Below the pieces are notes generated by a model. It worked only from the letters and a program-made list of their open reading frames with translations, was not told where the DNA came from and searched no databases. Below are positions 32,525 through 39,896 of a DNA stretch of 45,672 bases, in pieces. The DNA comes from JBDKVA01 sp039679375 (GTDB lineage: Bacteria; Bacillota; Clostridia; Acetivibrionales; DTU013): positions 1 to 45,672 of the forward strand of contig JBDKVA010000024.1 of NCBI GenBank assembly GCA_039679375.1. The letters run 5' to 3'. A program made the position numbers and the translations under genes. Within the stretch, counting starts at the first letter, position 1. Each line of letters begins with the position of its first letter.

Positions 32525-33085
32525 TTATTTTTTATACTTTATATTTATTTTCCCGCTGATGATTTTATCAGCTAATAAAATACCTATAATGGTTTTTGCA
32601 TCGGTAATTTTACCCTTCAGCACCAGCTCAAGCAGTTCATTTACCGAATATTTTTCGGTAGATATGAATTCATCCTCGTCTGCACAGCTATCACCCTCGC
32701 TAAGGCCAGTGGCAACATACAGATGAAGCACCTCGTTGGAAAAGCCCGGCGTAGTATGTATGCTGGTCAAATGAGTCAAATGCTCGGCATTAAGGCCTGT
32801 TTCCTCCTTTAGTTCTCTTACTGCACAGGTTCTTGGATCTTCACCGGGATCCAGCTTTCCGGCAGGAATCTCCAGAGAAATAGCCTCAATTGGCTTCCTG
32901 AACTGCCTGACCATATAAATTTCACCTTTTTCGTTCAAAGGGACGACAACCGATGCTCCGGGATGCGTCACAATATCTCTTGTGGCCTGCCTGCCATCAG
33001 GCAATGTAACTGTCAGTAAATCCACGTTAATGATATTTCCCGAATAAATATGCTTTTTTGCTACCGTTTTCTCTTCGTAGTTCAT
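32525..33085 (-). CDS. nudF: Nudix hydrolase, ADP-ribose pyrophosphatase type
   Basis: A 186-residue Nudix enzyme. The Nudix box is complete: G-x5-E-x7-REL-x-EE-TGL in GKLDPGEDPRTCAVRELKEE followed by TGL. The upstream VVVPLNEKGEIYMVRQFRKPIEAISLEIPAG is characteristic of ADP-ribose pyrophosphatases, which hydrolyse ADP-ribose to AMP and ribose-5-phosphate. The start at the ATG at 33085 (MNYEEKT) is set by GAGGAGAG; the longer frame overlaps rnhA. It lies 70 bases downstream of rnhA. Confidence 0.93.
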   Translation of the reverse strand: MNYEEKTVAKKHIYSGNIINVDLLTVTLPDGRQATRDIVTHPGASVVVPLNEKGEIYMVRQFRKPIEAISLEIPAGKLDPGEDPRTCAVRELKEETGLNAEHLTHLTSIHTTPGFSNEVLHLYVATGLSEGDSCADEDEFISTEKYSVNELLELVLKGKITDAKTIIGILLADKIISGKINIKYKK

Positions 33086-33155
33086 TTGTATTCTCTCCTC
33101 TATTATATAACGGTAATGATCTGTAAGAGGTTCGATCCTGCAGGACCAAATCTGT

Positions 33156-33644
33156 TCATGTGTCATTGTGAGCATTGCGAATAATCTTATCCGGATCCCG
33201 GTTCTCCTTTATCTCACCTGTGGCCAGCTTGTCACATCGGTTATTGTATGTATTGTCACTGTGGCCTTTCACTTTTATCCACGTAACTTTGTGAACTCGG
33301 CACAGTGCATCCAGCTGCTCCCAGAGGTCTCTGTTACGTACCTCCTCCTTGCTGCTGTTTTGCCAGCCATTTAGCTTCCAGTTGCCGATCCAGTCTTTTG
33401 CAAAAGCACTTACAAGGTACGAGCTATCGCTGTATAGCTCCACTTCACAAGGAAACTTCAATGCCTTCAATCCTTCTATGGCTGCGGTCAACTCCATCCT
33501 GTTGTTGGTCGTAGAAGCTTCATATCCGGACAATTCCTTTTCAATATCTCCGAACAGAAGAATCGCGCCCCAGCCTCCTTTTCCAGGATTACCAGAGCAG
33601 GCGCCGTCAGTATATACCTTCACTTTTTTCATTTCTCCGCTCAT
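33156..33644 (-). CDS. rnhA: Ribonuclease HI
   Basis: A 162-residue RNase HI that degrades RNA in RNA:DNA hybrids. The four catalytic carboxylates are visible: Asp in KVYTDGACSGNPG, Glu in TNNRMELTAAIEGL, Asp in VELYSDSSYLVSAF and Asp in KVKGHSDNTYNNRCDKLA. The length and motifs match the E. coli type, with the basic handle region GWQNSSKEEVRN present. AGGTAGGG precedes the ATG, 3 bases after the proC stop, so the two are co-transcribed. Confidence 0.96.
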   Translation of the reverse strand: MSGEMKKVKVYTDGACSGNPGKGGWGAILLFGDIEKELSGYEASTTNNRMELTAAIEGLKALKFPCEVELYSDSSYLVSAFAKDWIGNWKLNGWQNSSKEEVRNRDLWEQLDALCRVHKVTWIKVKGHSDNTYNNRCDKLATGEIKENRDPDKIIRNAHNDT

Positions 33645-33647
33645 ACC

Positions 33648-34469
33648 CTACCTGCCTTCAGAAGCTCGCCCGATTTCGAGTGCTCTTCTGGTACACTCCT
33701 TCATTGCTTCCATGATAGAATATCTGAAACCGTTCTTCTCAAGAGCCTGTACCGCTTCAATTGTCGTTCCTGCGGGTGAACAGACCTGATCCTTGAGCTC
33801 GGCGGGATGAAGCCCTGTTTCCAGCACCATTTTAGCTGAACCCAGCACAGCTTGCGATGCAAGCGTGTAAGCTATTTTTCTTGGTATTCCCTGTTCTACC
33901 GCTCCGTCTGCCATTGCCTCGATCATCATGAAAACATATGCCGGACTGCTGCTCGTCAAAGCAGTAACCTCGCTCATCAACCTTTCCTCAAGCTCTTCGA
34001 CCTTGCCGGAACCTGCAAACAAACTTCTTACAATAGCTTTCTCCTCATCATTTATATTTTTATCAAAGCATACAAGAGTCATACCCTCTCCGACCAAAAC
34101 CGGAAGGTTGGGCATTGTTCTTACGATCTTTCCGTTATCGCCCAAAACAGTCTTGAGCGTTTTTGAAGTGACGCCTACAGCAATCGAAACCAATACCTTT
34201 TCTGCAGTAAAAGCAGCTTTTATTTCTTCAAGCACCTGCCTGATATAAGCCGGCTTCACTGCCAGTACAATGTAATCGCACTCTTGTACCAGAGCAGCAT
34301 TATTTGTTGCCACTCTGACACCTGTTTCTTTTGCCAGTGCCTCCCTCCTGCCGCGGTCCACATCAAATATGAACATATCACCAGGTACTGAAGCACCGGA
34401 GCGTATTACTCCCTTTAACAGTGGTGTACCCATATTCCCGGTACCAATGAATCCGACCTTTATTCCCAT
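33648..34469 (-). CDS. proC: Pyrroline-5-carboxylate reductase
   Basis: A 273-residue NAD(P)H-dependent reductase that makes the last step to proline. The Rossmann motif is GFIGTGNMGTPLLKG at 6-20. VLVSIAVGVTSKTL, VRTMPNLPVLVGEGMT and the C-terminal signature LKDQVCSPAGTTIEAVQALEKNGFR are canonical. GGGGAT lies upstream of the ATG. It is the first gene of a proC-rnhA-nudF unit; no proA/proB are in the window. Confidence 0.96.
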   Translation of the reverse strand: MGIKVGFIGTGNMGTPLLKGVIRSGASVPGDMFIFDVDRGRREALAKETGVRVATNNAALVQECDYIVLAVKPAYIRQVLEEIKAAFTAEKVLVSIAVGVTSKTLKTVLGDNGKIVRTMPNLPVLVGEGMTLVCFDKNINDEEKAIVRSLFAGSGKVEELEERLMSEVTALTSSSPAYVFMMIEAMADGAVEQGIPRKIAYTLASQAVLGSAKMVLETGLHPAELKDQVCSPAGTTIEAVQALEKNGFRYSIMEAMKECTRRALEIGRASEGR

Positions 34470-34819
34470 AGAAGCACATCCCCATTTCTGTAATTTGTAA
34501 TATAGTATTGCCTCAGCGAAAGAGACGATGAACCGAAGGAATTAATACATCATGAACTTTTCATCGCTGCAAAAATTGTGATAGCCTAATTGCAGCACAT
34601 ATATGAATAATATGGAATCTTTCGCATTAGTACTACTATGATAACACATAGTATCAATGAAGTATAGAAAATAAATCCAGAGTATTTTTGCCCTTTCCCA
34701 TTGACACGGGGTTGCAGCATATTGTAGAATAATAAAGTCACTTGGAGCTTGTGCAACGTAGCGATTATTTGTACAAAGCACTCATGATGTGCAGTTGAAA
34801 CAGCATTCAACTATCATAT
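34470..34819. other. Non-coding gap between proC and tRNA-Trp
   Basis: This stretch of 350 bases is the leader side of both proC (minus) and tRNA-Trp (plus). It holds a sigma-A promoter for the tRNA (34701-34730), a small palindrome TACTATG/CATAGTA near 34630, and no open frame with a credible ribosome site. Confidence 0.6.
34701..34730 (+). promoter_or_regulatory. Sigma-A promoter for tRNA-Trp
   Basis: A perfect -35 TTGACA (34701-34706) and -10 TAGAAT (34725-34730) are separated by 18 bases. Transcription would begin about 80 bases before the mature tRNA, so a 5' leader must be removed by RNase P. Confidence 0.7.
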
Positions 34820-34895
34820 AGGGGAGTAGCGCAATTGGTAGAGTAGCGGTCTCCAAAACCGTCGGCTGCAGGTTCGATCCCTGTCTCCCCTGCCA
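34820..34895 (+). tRNA. trnW: tRNA-Trp (anticodon CCA)
   Basis: A 76-base cloverleaf with encoded CCA. The acceptor AGGGGAG (34820-34826) pairs with CTCCCCT (34885-34891). The D arm contains GCAATTGGTAGAG, the anticodon stem-loop CGGTCTCCAAAACCG gives anticodon CCA, and the T arm is GGTTCGATCCC. Discriminator G fits tRNA-Trp. It stands alone rather than in a cluster, followed two bases later by a terminator. Confidence 0.95.
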
Positions 34896-34930
34896 GAAGT
34901 ACCAAGGCTTTCGGGCTTTGGTACTTTTCT
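34888..34930 (+). repeat. Direct repeat, left copy: tRNA-Trp 3' end plus terminator
   Basis: From CCCTGCC (the last bases of tRNA-Trp) through the terminator, this 43-base stretch matches 35520-35562 at all but a few positions. Such duplication of a tRNA 3' end is what tRNA-targeting integrases leave as attL/attR. Confidence 0.6.
34897..34929 (+). terminator. Intrinsic terminator of tRNA-Trp
   Basis: AGTACCAAGGC pairs with GGGCTTTGGTACT around a UUUC loop and runs into TTTTCTATTTT. It is nearly duplicated at 35527-35562. Confidence 0.85.
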
Positions 34931-35519
34931 ATTTTAAGCAAATGAGGTTTGTTTCACTTCTTGTTTTTTAATCACAGACATGATAATACTTATATTTTGA
35001 TAGGACATTTGACAATTTTATCTTAGGGCTCTGCGGTACTTATAGATGCTTGCTAAGCAAAGATAATATCCGAAAGGATTTTTTCCTGTTGCGGTGTTTT
35101 CTGTGCCCCTTGTAGGTCTCTATCTGTATAGGCATTATTTTGTTAAGTTTGACGCTGCGTCTCTTGCTAAATATAAGCATGTAATCACCATAGAGAATGA
35201 TAATACTTTTAATGCAGGATTGCAAGGTTATATTTCAAAAGTATTAATCTTAACTGGCATTCTTACAACTATTGTTATTTATTAACTCTGTTATTTGAAA
35301 TTCCATGTTATCTGTTATGCCAGAGCAAATATCTATTATTTTAACAACTGCATGTACTACGCTTTCCGCCTCTATTGCCAAATTCTGGCCATTAAATCTT
35401 ATGCAATATTTCATAGTTAACACCTTTTTTCTAAATTCCTTATACTATTCGAAAATAGCATATGTATTTCTAGGGTATTACCTATGTTTGTTTTCTTAAT
35501 TAATTGTGATAAATATCTT
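34931..35519. other. About 590 bases of orphan DNA between the tRNA-end repeats
   Basis: There is no gene I can support. The only sizeable plus-strand frame runs from about 35067 to 35285 (a GTG at 35094 gives 63 codons: PLVGLYLYRHYFVKF, then a hydrophobic end LILTGILTTIVIY). It resembles the tail of a membrane protein but lacks a ribosome site, and I recognise no family. The base composition is more AT-rich than that of the flanking genes. Confidence 0.5.
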
Positions 35520-35562
35520 CCCTGCCGTAAGTACCAAGGCTTTTGGGCTTTGGTGCTTTTTT
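35520..35562 (+). repeat. Direct repeat, right copy: degenerate tRNA-Trp end plus terminator
   Basis: CCCTGCC, two changed bases, then AAGTACCAAGGCTTTTGGGC and TTTGGTGCTTTTTT. The CCA of the tRNA has changed here, and no tRNA body precedes it. The hairpin with a T6 tail would still terminate plus-strand transcription. Confidence 0.6.
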
Positions 35563-35598
35563 AATAAAGCATAGCGAAGTATTGCCCCCAACAGAAAT

Positions 35599-35629
35599 AA
35601 AAAGGATACCGATTATATCAGTACCCTTT
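35599..35629 (-). terminator. Intrinsic terminator after the TM2 protein gene
   Basis: On the minus strand AAAGGGTAC pairs with GTATCCTTT (one G-U) around an 11-base loop and runs into TTTTTATTT. It starts 24 bases past the stop codon. Confidence 0.7.
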
Positions 35630-35652
35630 CAGTGTGAATTCCAGCCATAGCC

Positions 35653-36099
35653 CTATTTCAATGGCATACCTGCTTTATCCCTGAATCCGCCGATTAATAT
35701 TATAATAAAGTCTATGAGAGACCCAATTCCACAAAAACCTAACGTTAATAGCCATATCAATCCTGTACCGATCTTCCCTACATAAAAGCGGTGGACGCCA
35801 AAACTGCCCAAAAAGAAGCATAATAATGCAGCAGTGAGTTTACTTTTGTATGGGTAGGCATTTCCTCCAACCGTATTCGTATTTTGATTGGTATTAACAT
35901 TATTGATATTAATTGCCGGCGTAGCCGCTCTGGTAGAAGCTGCTTGTTCTTTAGCTTCTTTTATGACATTCCCGATATCCGATTTGCAATACATTTTTCC
36001 GTTAACTTCAATAAGACAATCACTACAAAAGAGTTTTCCACAATAAACACATGATGCTTGAGCTTCCTTCTCCGGATGATTATAGCAGTTCACAAACAC
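35653..36099 (-). CDS. B-box-type zinc finger and TM2 domain protein
   Basis: A 148-residue small membrane protein. Residues 1-45 hold a cysteine/histidine cluster (CYNHPEKEAQASCVYCGK, then LFCSDCLIEVNGKMYC) of the bacterial B-box-like zinc-binding type. A polar Asn/Thr-rich linker follows. The C-terminal TM2 domain (about 85-145) has AALLCFFLGSFGVHRFYVGK and LLTLGFCGIGSLIDFIIILIGG, two helices with the conserved G-x-F-G-x-H-x-F-Y turn. The family is widespread and of unknown function. It has its own terminator and is monocistronic. Confidence 0.88.
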   Translation of the reverse strand: MFVNCYNHPEKEAQASCVYCGKLFCSDCLIEVNGKMYCKSDIGNVIKEAKEQAASTRAATPAININNVNTNQNTNTVGGNAYPYKSKLTAALLCFFLGSFGVHRFYVGKIGTGLIWLLTLGFCGIGSLIDFIIILIGGFRDKAGMPLK

Positions 36100-36135
36100 A
36101 CCCCCATTTTTATTTCTTGTTAAATATTATATATC

Positions 36136-36164
36136 AAAAAGAATACTTTTACAAAATCATTCTT
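36136..36164 (-). terminator. Likely terminator after the germination-operon lipoprotein
   Basis: On the minus strand AAGAAT pairs with ATTCTT, with a further TTTT/AAAA pairing inside, and the stem runs into T5. It lies about 30 bases past the stop. Confidence 0.5.
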
Positions 36165-36192
36165 CTGAATGAATGAAGCTAATATCTGCAGC

Positions 36193-37221
36193 CTATATCT
36201 CACAGCTTCCGGCCTTCAGCCTGTCGCTGCCCTTGAAGTCGTATACCTCAAACCGCTTTAAAACAGGATTAAAACTGCTGTCAACCGTATAAAAAAGGTC
36301 TATCTCGCCAATCATATCAACCGTCGCCAGTCCAAACACCGGTAAAGGCACCTTGATTTCCGGCAAATTATCCGTACCGGTTGTCAGTGCAAGTCTGGAA
36401 GCCTCGCTGATATCGATTGACACCGGATCGATCCATGCCCGGCTTTCATAGTCCAGCATATATTCATTTGACGGCAGCTGTCCATCCTCAAACTCGATTG
36501 CAAGGTCAGCTGTGAAATTATATCTGCTGTTTATGATACTCAATTTATTATCACTTGAATATTTGAAATGGAAATCGCCAATGAAATCGGTCAGGCTGAT
36601 ATCATTTGTAAAAGAGTAATAAATGTCCTTTTTATAGCTATATATGAAGAAATTTGAAAACGAAAATGATGCACCGTTTCCGGGAATAATGATAAATACA
36701 TCCTTTGCGCCATCGCCATCCAGATCTTCAAATTGCATGCTTGTTAACATCCCTGTCAGGCTTTCTTCCTTTTCCCAAAATGTTACCTGTTTCCCGGAAT
36801 CCCCATTCCTTATACGGAGCTTGCCCTCCAGTTTATCCGGCATACCTGTCCCGGCAACAGCCGTAGATATCTGAATGGCTTCCACCTGCTCATTTTCACC
36901 GTCGCCATTCAAATCAACGCTCGCACTTTGAAGGAGTATTTCGTCAGGATTTCTCTGATCTGCATTTGTTCCATTTTTCTCCGGTACTGTTGATTCGACG
37001 GTGTTCGTATCCGGAACCTCTGTCGGATCAGCAGCTGCTACACCGGGTGTGGAAGCTGCCGTACCCGGGATTATACTATCGTCCGATGCCCCGCCGGAGG
37101 TTGCCTGTGTACCTGCAGGATTAGCAGATCCACATGCCGCCATTGAAAATAATACTACCATGCATGCTAAAATCAGTGCACTGCGTTTAATAGGAATTCC
37201 CCCTGTCTGATGCCGCCTCAC
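36193..37221 (-). CDS. Lipoprotein with a VCBS/EF-like acidic repeat region, at the end of the ger operon
   Basis: Up to 342 residues; I do not recognise a named family. The lipoprotein signal ends in LFSMAAC-G, so the protein should be attached to the outer face of the membrane. A Thr/Ala/Pro-rich linker follows. The middle has two calcium-binding-like acidic segments (SVDLNGDGENEQVEAI and FEDLDGDGAKDVFIIIPG) as in VCBS/FG-GAP repeat proteins. The start is uncertain: a GTG at 37221 is used here, but the best ribosome site (AGGGGG) points to a non-standard ATT codon 11 codons later (IKRSALIL). It lies 68 bases after the 58-aa protein gene. Confidence 0.75.
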   Translation of the reverse strand: MRRHQTGGIPIKRSALILACMVVLFSMAACGSANPAGTQATSGGASDDSIIPGTAASTPGVAAADPTEVPDTNTVESTVPEKNGTNADQRNPDEILLQSASVDLNGDGENEQVEAIQISTAVAGTGMPDKLEGKLRIRNGDSGKQVTFWEKEESLTGMLTSMQFEDLDGDGAKDVFIIIPGNGASFSFSNFFIYSYKKDIYYSFTNDISLTDFIGDFHFKYSSDNKLSIINSRYNFTADLAIEFEDGQLPSNEYMLDYESRAWIDPVSIDISEASRLALTTGTDNLPEIKVPLPVFGLATVDMIGEIDLFYTVDSSFNPVLKRFEVYDFKGSDRLKAGSCEI

Positions 37222-37289
37222 AATACTCTCTTTAAATCACAGCGATATGCTGCATGTCCTATCATATCATTCCCTGAGCATTTTTCCAA

Positions 37290-37466
37290 TCAAGTTCTGA
37301 AAAAAGCCATATATAAAGGCAGTGCCACCGACGCCACACATACAAAAAGGACCATGATCGAGCCGAATTTATTATCATTTTTCCAGTTCCAGGCGATGAA
37401 GCTCATTGTCCTGATGAATACAAAAGCAAGTATGATGATTGTGATCATGCTCGTTACAACCGACAT
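37290..37466 (-). CDS. Small two-helix membrane protein of the germination receptor operon (D-subunit-like)
   Basis: A 58-residue protein, read by me from the sequence. GGAGGCGG lies four bases before the ATG at 37466. Two hydrophobic helices (about 5-23, ITIIILAFVFI, and 38-55, MVLFVCVASVALPLYMAF) flank a short polar loop WNWKNDNKFG. It lies 11 bases after gerKC, in the same operon. Small two-helix proteins coded within or next to gerA-type operons have been described as receptor D subunits in Bacillus, so size, topology and place fit. Sequence homology has not been tested. Confidence 0.72.
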   Translation of the reverse strand: MSVVTSMITIIILAFVFIRTMSFIAWNWKNDNKFGSIMVLFVCVASVALPLYMAFFRT

Positions 37467-37477
37467 TATACCGCCTC

Positions 37478-38767
37478 CTATTGCACTATTGACCGAATCA
37501 TTAAACCTGTTCTCCTCAAATTCAGATTAATCTCCACACGGAATACCGTATCCTTGTATTTATCGAACCATTTGTAATTCTTCCAATCATTCCAGGTAAG
37601 GAATTTCCCTTTTACGGTTTTTCCAAAACCGCATATGTCCGAATTAAATTCATCTGTTGTTCTTTTAAGAAATGCCATGATCTGTTTATTTAAAAGCTCT
37701 GCTGCCGCTCGCTCCATAATTTCAGGATTTTCTTCGTAATTCCGGTTGCTTTGAATGGACGTGAAATCGCCTTCCAGATCAAGACGTATATTTACTATTG
37801 CCTTTGCGTCCTGCAAATCAACTTTAATGACAGGTTTCTTCCTAAGCAGGATATTCATAACGACAAGTTTATCTTTTTCCATAGGATCCGGAATGCTCCA
37901 GTAAGAATAATTGTAATCGCCTGTAATCAGTTCGAAGCATGCCGATTCGGCGCCATTTGCCGTGCCGATCATCTTTCCGTTCTTAAAAACTGCCATTCCC
38001 ATTACTTCATTTTGTTTCTTTGCAGCAATCGGTATTTTCCCAGCCTCATATTGACCTTCAAGCCCTCCTGGTTTTATATTTGTTTCTTTAGCGGCTTCTT
38101 TAAGCTGATCTGCGCTCTCATATTTGCCAATATCGGAAAGAATGGCAACAGGTTGAATGGTCTCCGATTCATTTGCAAAATAAAAATTATTCAGCCTGGT
38201 ACCCGGGTAAAAAGAAGTGAATTTCTTCCCCAGCAATAGCTCATAGTATTTTGATGGATTGCTTTCAAGAGTCGGCTTAACATTCCCCAAATATTCACTT
38301 GCCGGACCGTTCGATATAATGACAAAAATATCCGGTCTGAATTCCCTTCCCCTTTCAAAAGCGTGCAAATAGATTGATAAACCCTTTTCTGCCAGTTTTT
38401 TTGAAATGACAATCACTTTGGCATGAGAAACATTGATCTCCTTGCTTATTATATTGTTGATCAGATTAAGGCCTGAATATAACGACGGTGTGTCTACGGT
38501 AATGATGGAAGAGCTTTCGTTCCTTCCACCACCTCCACCCCCGCCGCCTCCGCTGCTGCCACCCCCTCCTCCGCCGATTGCAAGCGGGGCCGCCAGTTGA
38601 AGCGACAGTCTCAATATATTTGCTTCTCCGACATCAAGGCCAATGGCCAGGGGATATGCCAGCTCATCTACCTCACGTTTGTCATAGCAGCCGGAAAACA
38701 ATACTGTAAACAATGGCAGCAATAAAACCAATATTAACTTTCTATAATATTTCTGCAGCCATATCAT
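37478..38767 (-). CDS. gerKC: Spore germination lipoprotein, Ger(x)C family
   Basis: A 429-residue GerC-type subunit of a nutrient germinant receptor. The lipobox is in LFTVLFSGCYDKREVDELA, and the next block AYPLAIGLDVGE is typical of the family. The C-terminal domain contains AAELLNKQIMAFLKRT and KTVKGKFLTWNDW. Residues about 68-85 are a glycine run interrupted by two serines, encoded by a CCN-rich stretch near 38524-38580, in a loop where homologues are usually shorter. It overlaps gerKB by 4 bases (ATGA). It anchors on the outer face of the spore inner membrane. Confidence 0.93.
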   Translation of the reverse strand: MIWLQKYYRKLILVLLLPLFTVLFSGCYDKREVDELAYPLAIGLDVGEANILRLSLQLAAPLAIGGGGGGSSGGGGGGGGGRNESSSIITVDTPSLYSGLNLINNIISKEINVSHAKVIVISKKLAEKGLSIYLHAFERGREFRPDIFVIISNGPASEYLGNVKPTLESNPSKYYELLLGKKFTSFYPGTRLNNFYFANESETIQPVAILSDIGKYESADQLKEAAKETNIKPGGLEGQYEAGKIPIAAKKQNEVMGMAVFKNGKMIGTANGAESACFELITGDYNYSYWSIPDPMEKDKLVVMNILLRKKPVIKVDLQDAKAIVNIRLDLEGDFTSIQSNRNYEENPEIMERAAAELLNKQIMAFLKRTTDEFNSDICGFGKTVKGKFLTWNDWKNYKWFDKYKDTVFRVEINLNLRRTGLMIRSIVQ

Positions 38768-39873
38768 CTGTCCAGCTTCTCCTTTTCAGATTTTTTTCGC
38801 AGATTTGCGGCTGCAAGAATGATGAATGTAAAGATAAAGGTCGCAATCCATGCCATCTTTCCGAAATATTGCGTCTCAATATTGATCACTTCCATCAGAT
38901 TTTTGGGTACAAATGCCGCGCTGAATACCAAAATGGCGAATGGGAAGATCATAGGCCGCATATACTTCAATCCGGCAGATTTTGAAAATGTATAAACCAT
39001 GAAATAAAAGGTTGCCGTTAGATAGATAAAGGCAGCCATTGCCCAAATGAATACGAATAGCGCTTCGATCCTCTGAAAAAAACGGCCAAGGTTGATCAGC
39101 CGCGCCATCTGGTAAATAGGAAGGAACGACTCCAGGCCGCTTGGGTATGGATAAGTCAAAATATAAGTCAGTGAGCCTGATATTAAAAACACCGAACTGA
39201 AGGCGATCGATATATATCCAACGGAACGTACATTTTTGTAGCTGCCTAAAAAAGGCGGCAACAGAAAAATGATCATTAATTCGCCGAATACCGATATCCT
39301 GAAGAAACCTTTCATAAAAATAGAATTCAAGCCATTGCCCAGTATCGGCAGGATATTGGTCAAATCCATTTGCGGAATTGCACCCAGCAGGATAAAGATG
39401 TAGCCTGTAGCAATAATAGGCACAATTATTGCATGATAACGGAGGATTGCCTCTATTCCAAGGTAACTCCCTGCAACAACTCCTATAATAAAGAAAATTA
39501 TAATATAGCTAAGCGGAGAAGACGGGAGAGATACCACCTTCATATCCTCCGAAAATTCTCTGAGGACTGCTGTTGTTGAGTAGAAAAGGACACTTGTAAT
39601 GAGCAGGCCGGTGAATATCTTTAAAGGCTTGCCGCCCGTATATTCAGCAATGTCGAGTATATCCTTCCCATCAAACTTTTTAAAGAGGCTGATCAATGCC
39701 ATATATACAATTGCCGTCACCAGGCATATATATATCGTCATGATCCATCCGGCTGTCCCTGCATCCTCCACAGTCATCCTTGCAAAATAGAGAAATAGTT
39801 TGGTAGAGATCAGATTAATTAACAATGTCACTGCTTCCCATCTTCCGAATGAAACTTTATTCTGCATTTTCAT
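38764..39873 (-). CDS. gerKB: Spore germination permease, GerAB/GerKB family
   Basis: About 369 residues with ten hydrophobic segments, of the APC transporter superfamily; the B subunit is thought to bind the germinant. The start is placed at the ATG at 39873 (MKMQNKVSFGRWEAVTLLI) behind AGGAG. The family begins at ISFGRW-type sequence, and the longer frame would overlap gerKA. Characteristic segments are DILDIAEYTGGKPLKIFTGLL and LPIYQMARLINLGRFFQRIEALFVFIWAM (split). It lies between gerKA and gerKC in the usual A-B-C order. Confidence 0.92.
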   Translation of the reverse strand: MKMQNKVSFGRWEAVTLLINLISTKLFLYFARMTVEDAGTAGWIMTIYICLVTAIVYMALISLFKKFDGKDILDIAEYTGGKPLKIFTGLLITSVLFYSTTAVLREFSEDMKVVSLPSSPLSYIIIFFIIGVVAGSYLGIEAILRYHAIIVPIIATGYIFILLGAIPQMDLTNILPILGNGLNSIFMKGFFRISVFGELMIIFLLPPFLGSYKNVRSVGYISIAFSSVFLISGSLTYILTYPYPSGLESFLPIYQMARLINLGRFFQRIEALFVFIWAMAAFIYLTATFYFMVYTFSKSAGLKYMRPMIFPFAILVFSAAFVPKNLMEVINIETQYFGKMAWIATFIFTFIILAAANLRKKSEKEKLDR

Positions 39874-39896
39874 TATATAAACCGCTCCTGTTATCT

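Noticed and set aside
34542..34810. Two overlapping minus-strand frames (79 and 74 codons) before tRNA-Trp
   Set aside because: They overlap each other and the tRNA promoter, lack ribosome sites and show no domain-like sequence.
35040..35225. Minus-strand frame of 61 codons between the tRNA-end repeats
   Set aside because: It has no ribosome site, overlaps the slightly more protein-like plus-strand fragment and has no recognisable motif.
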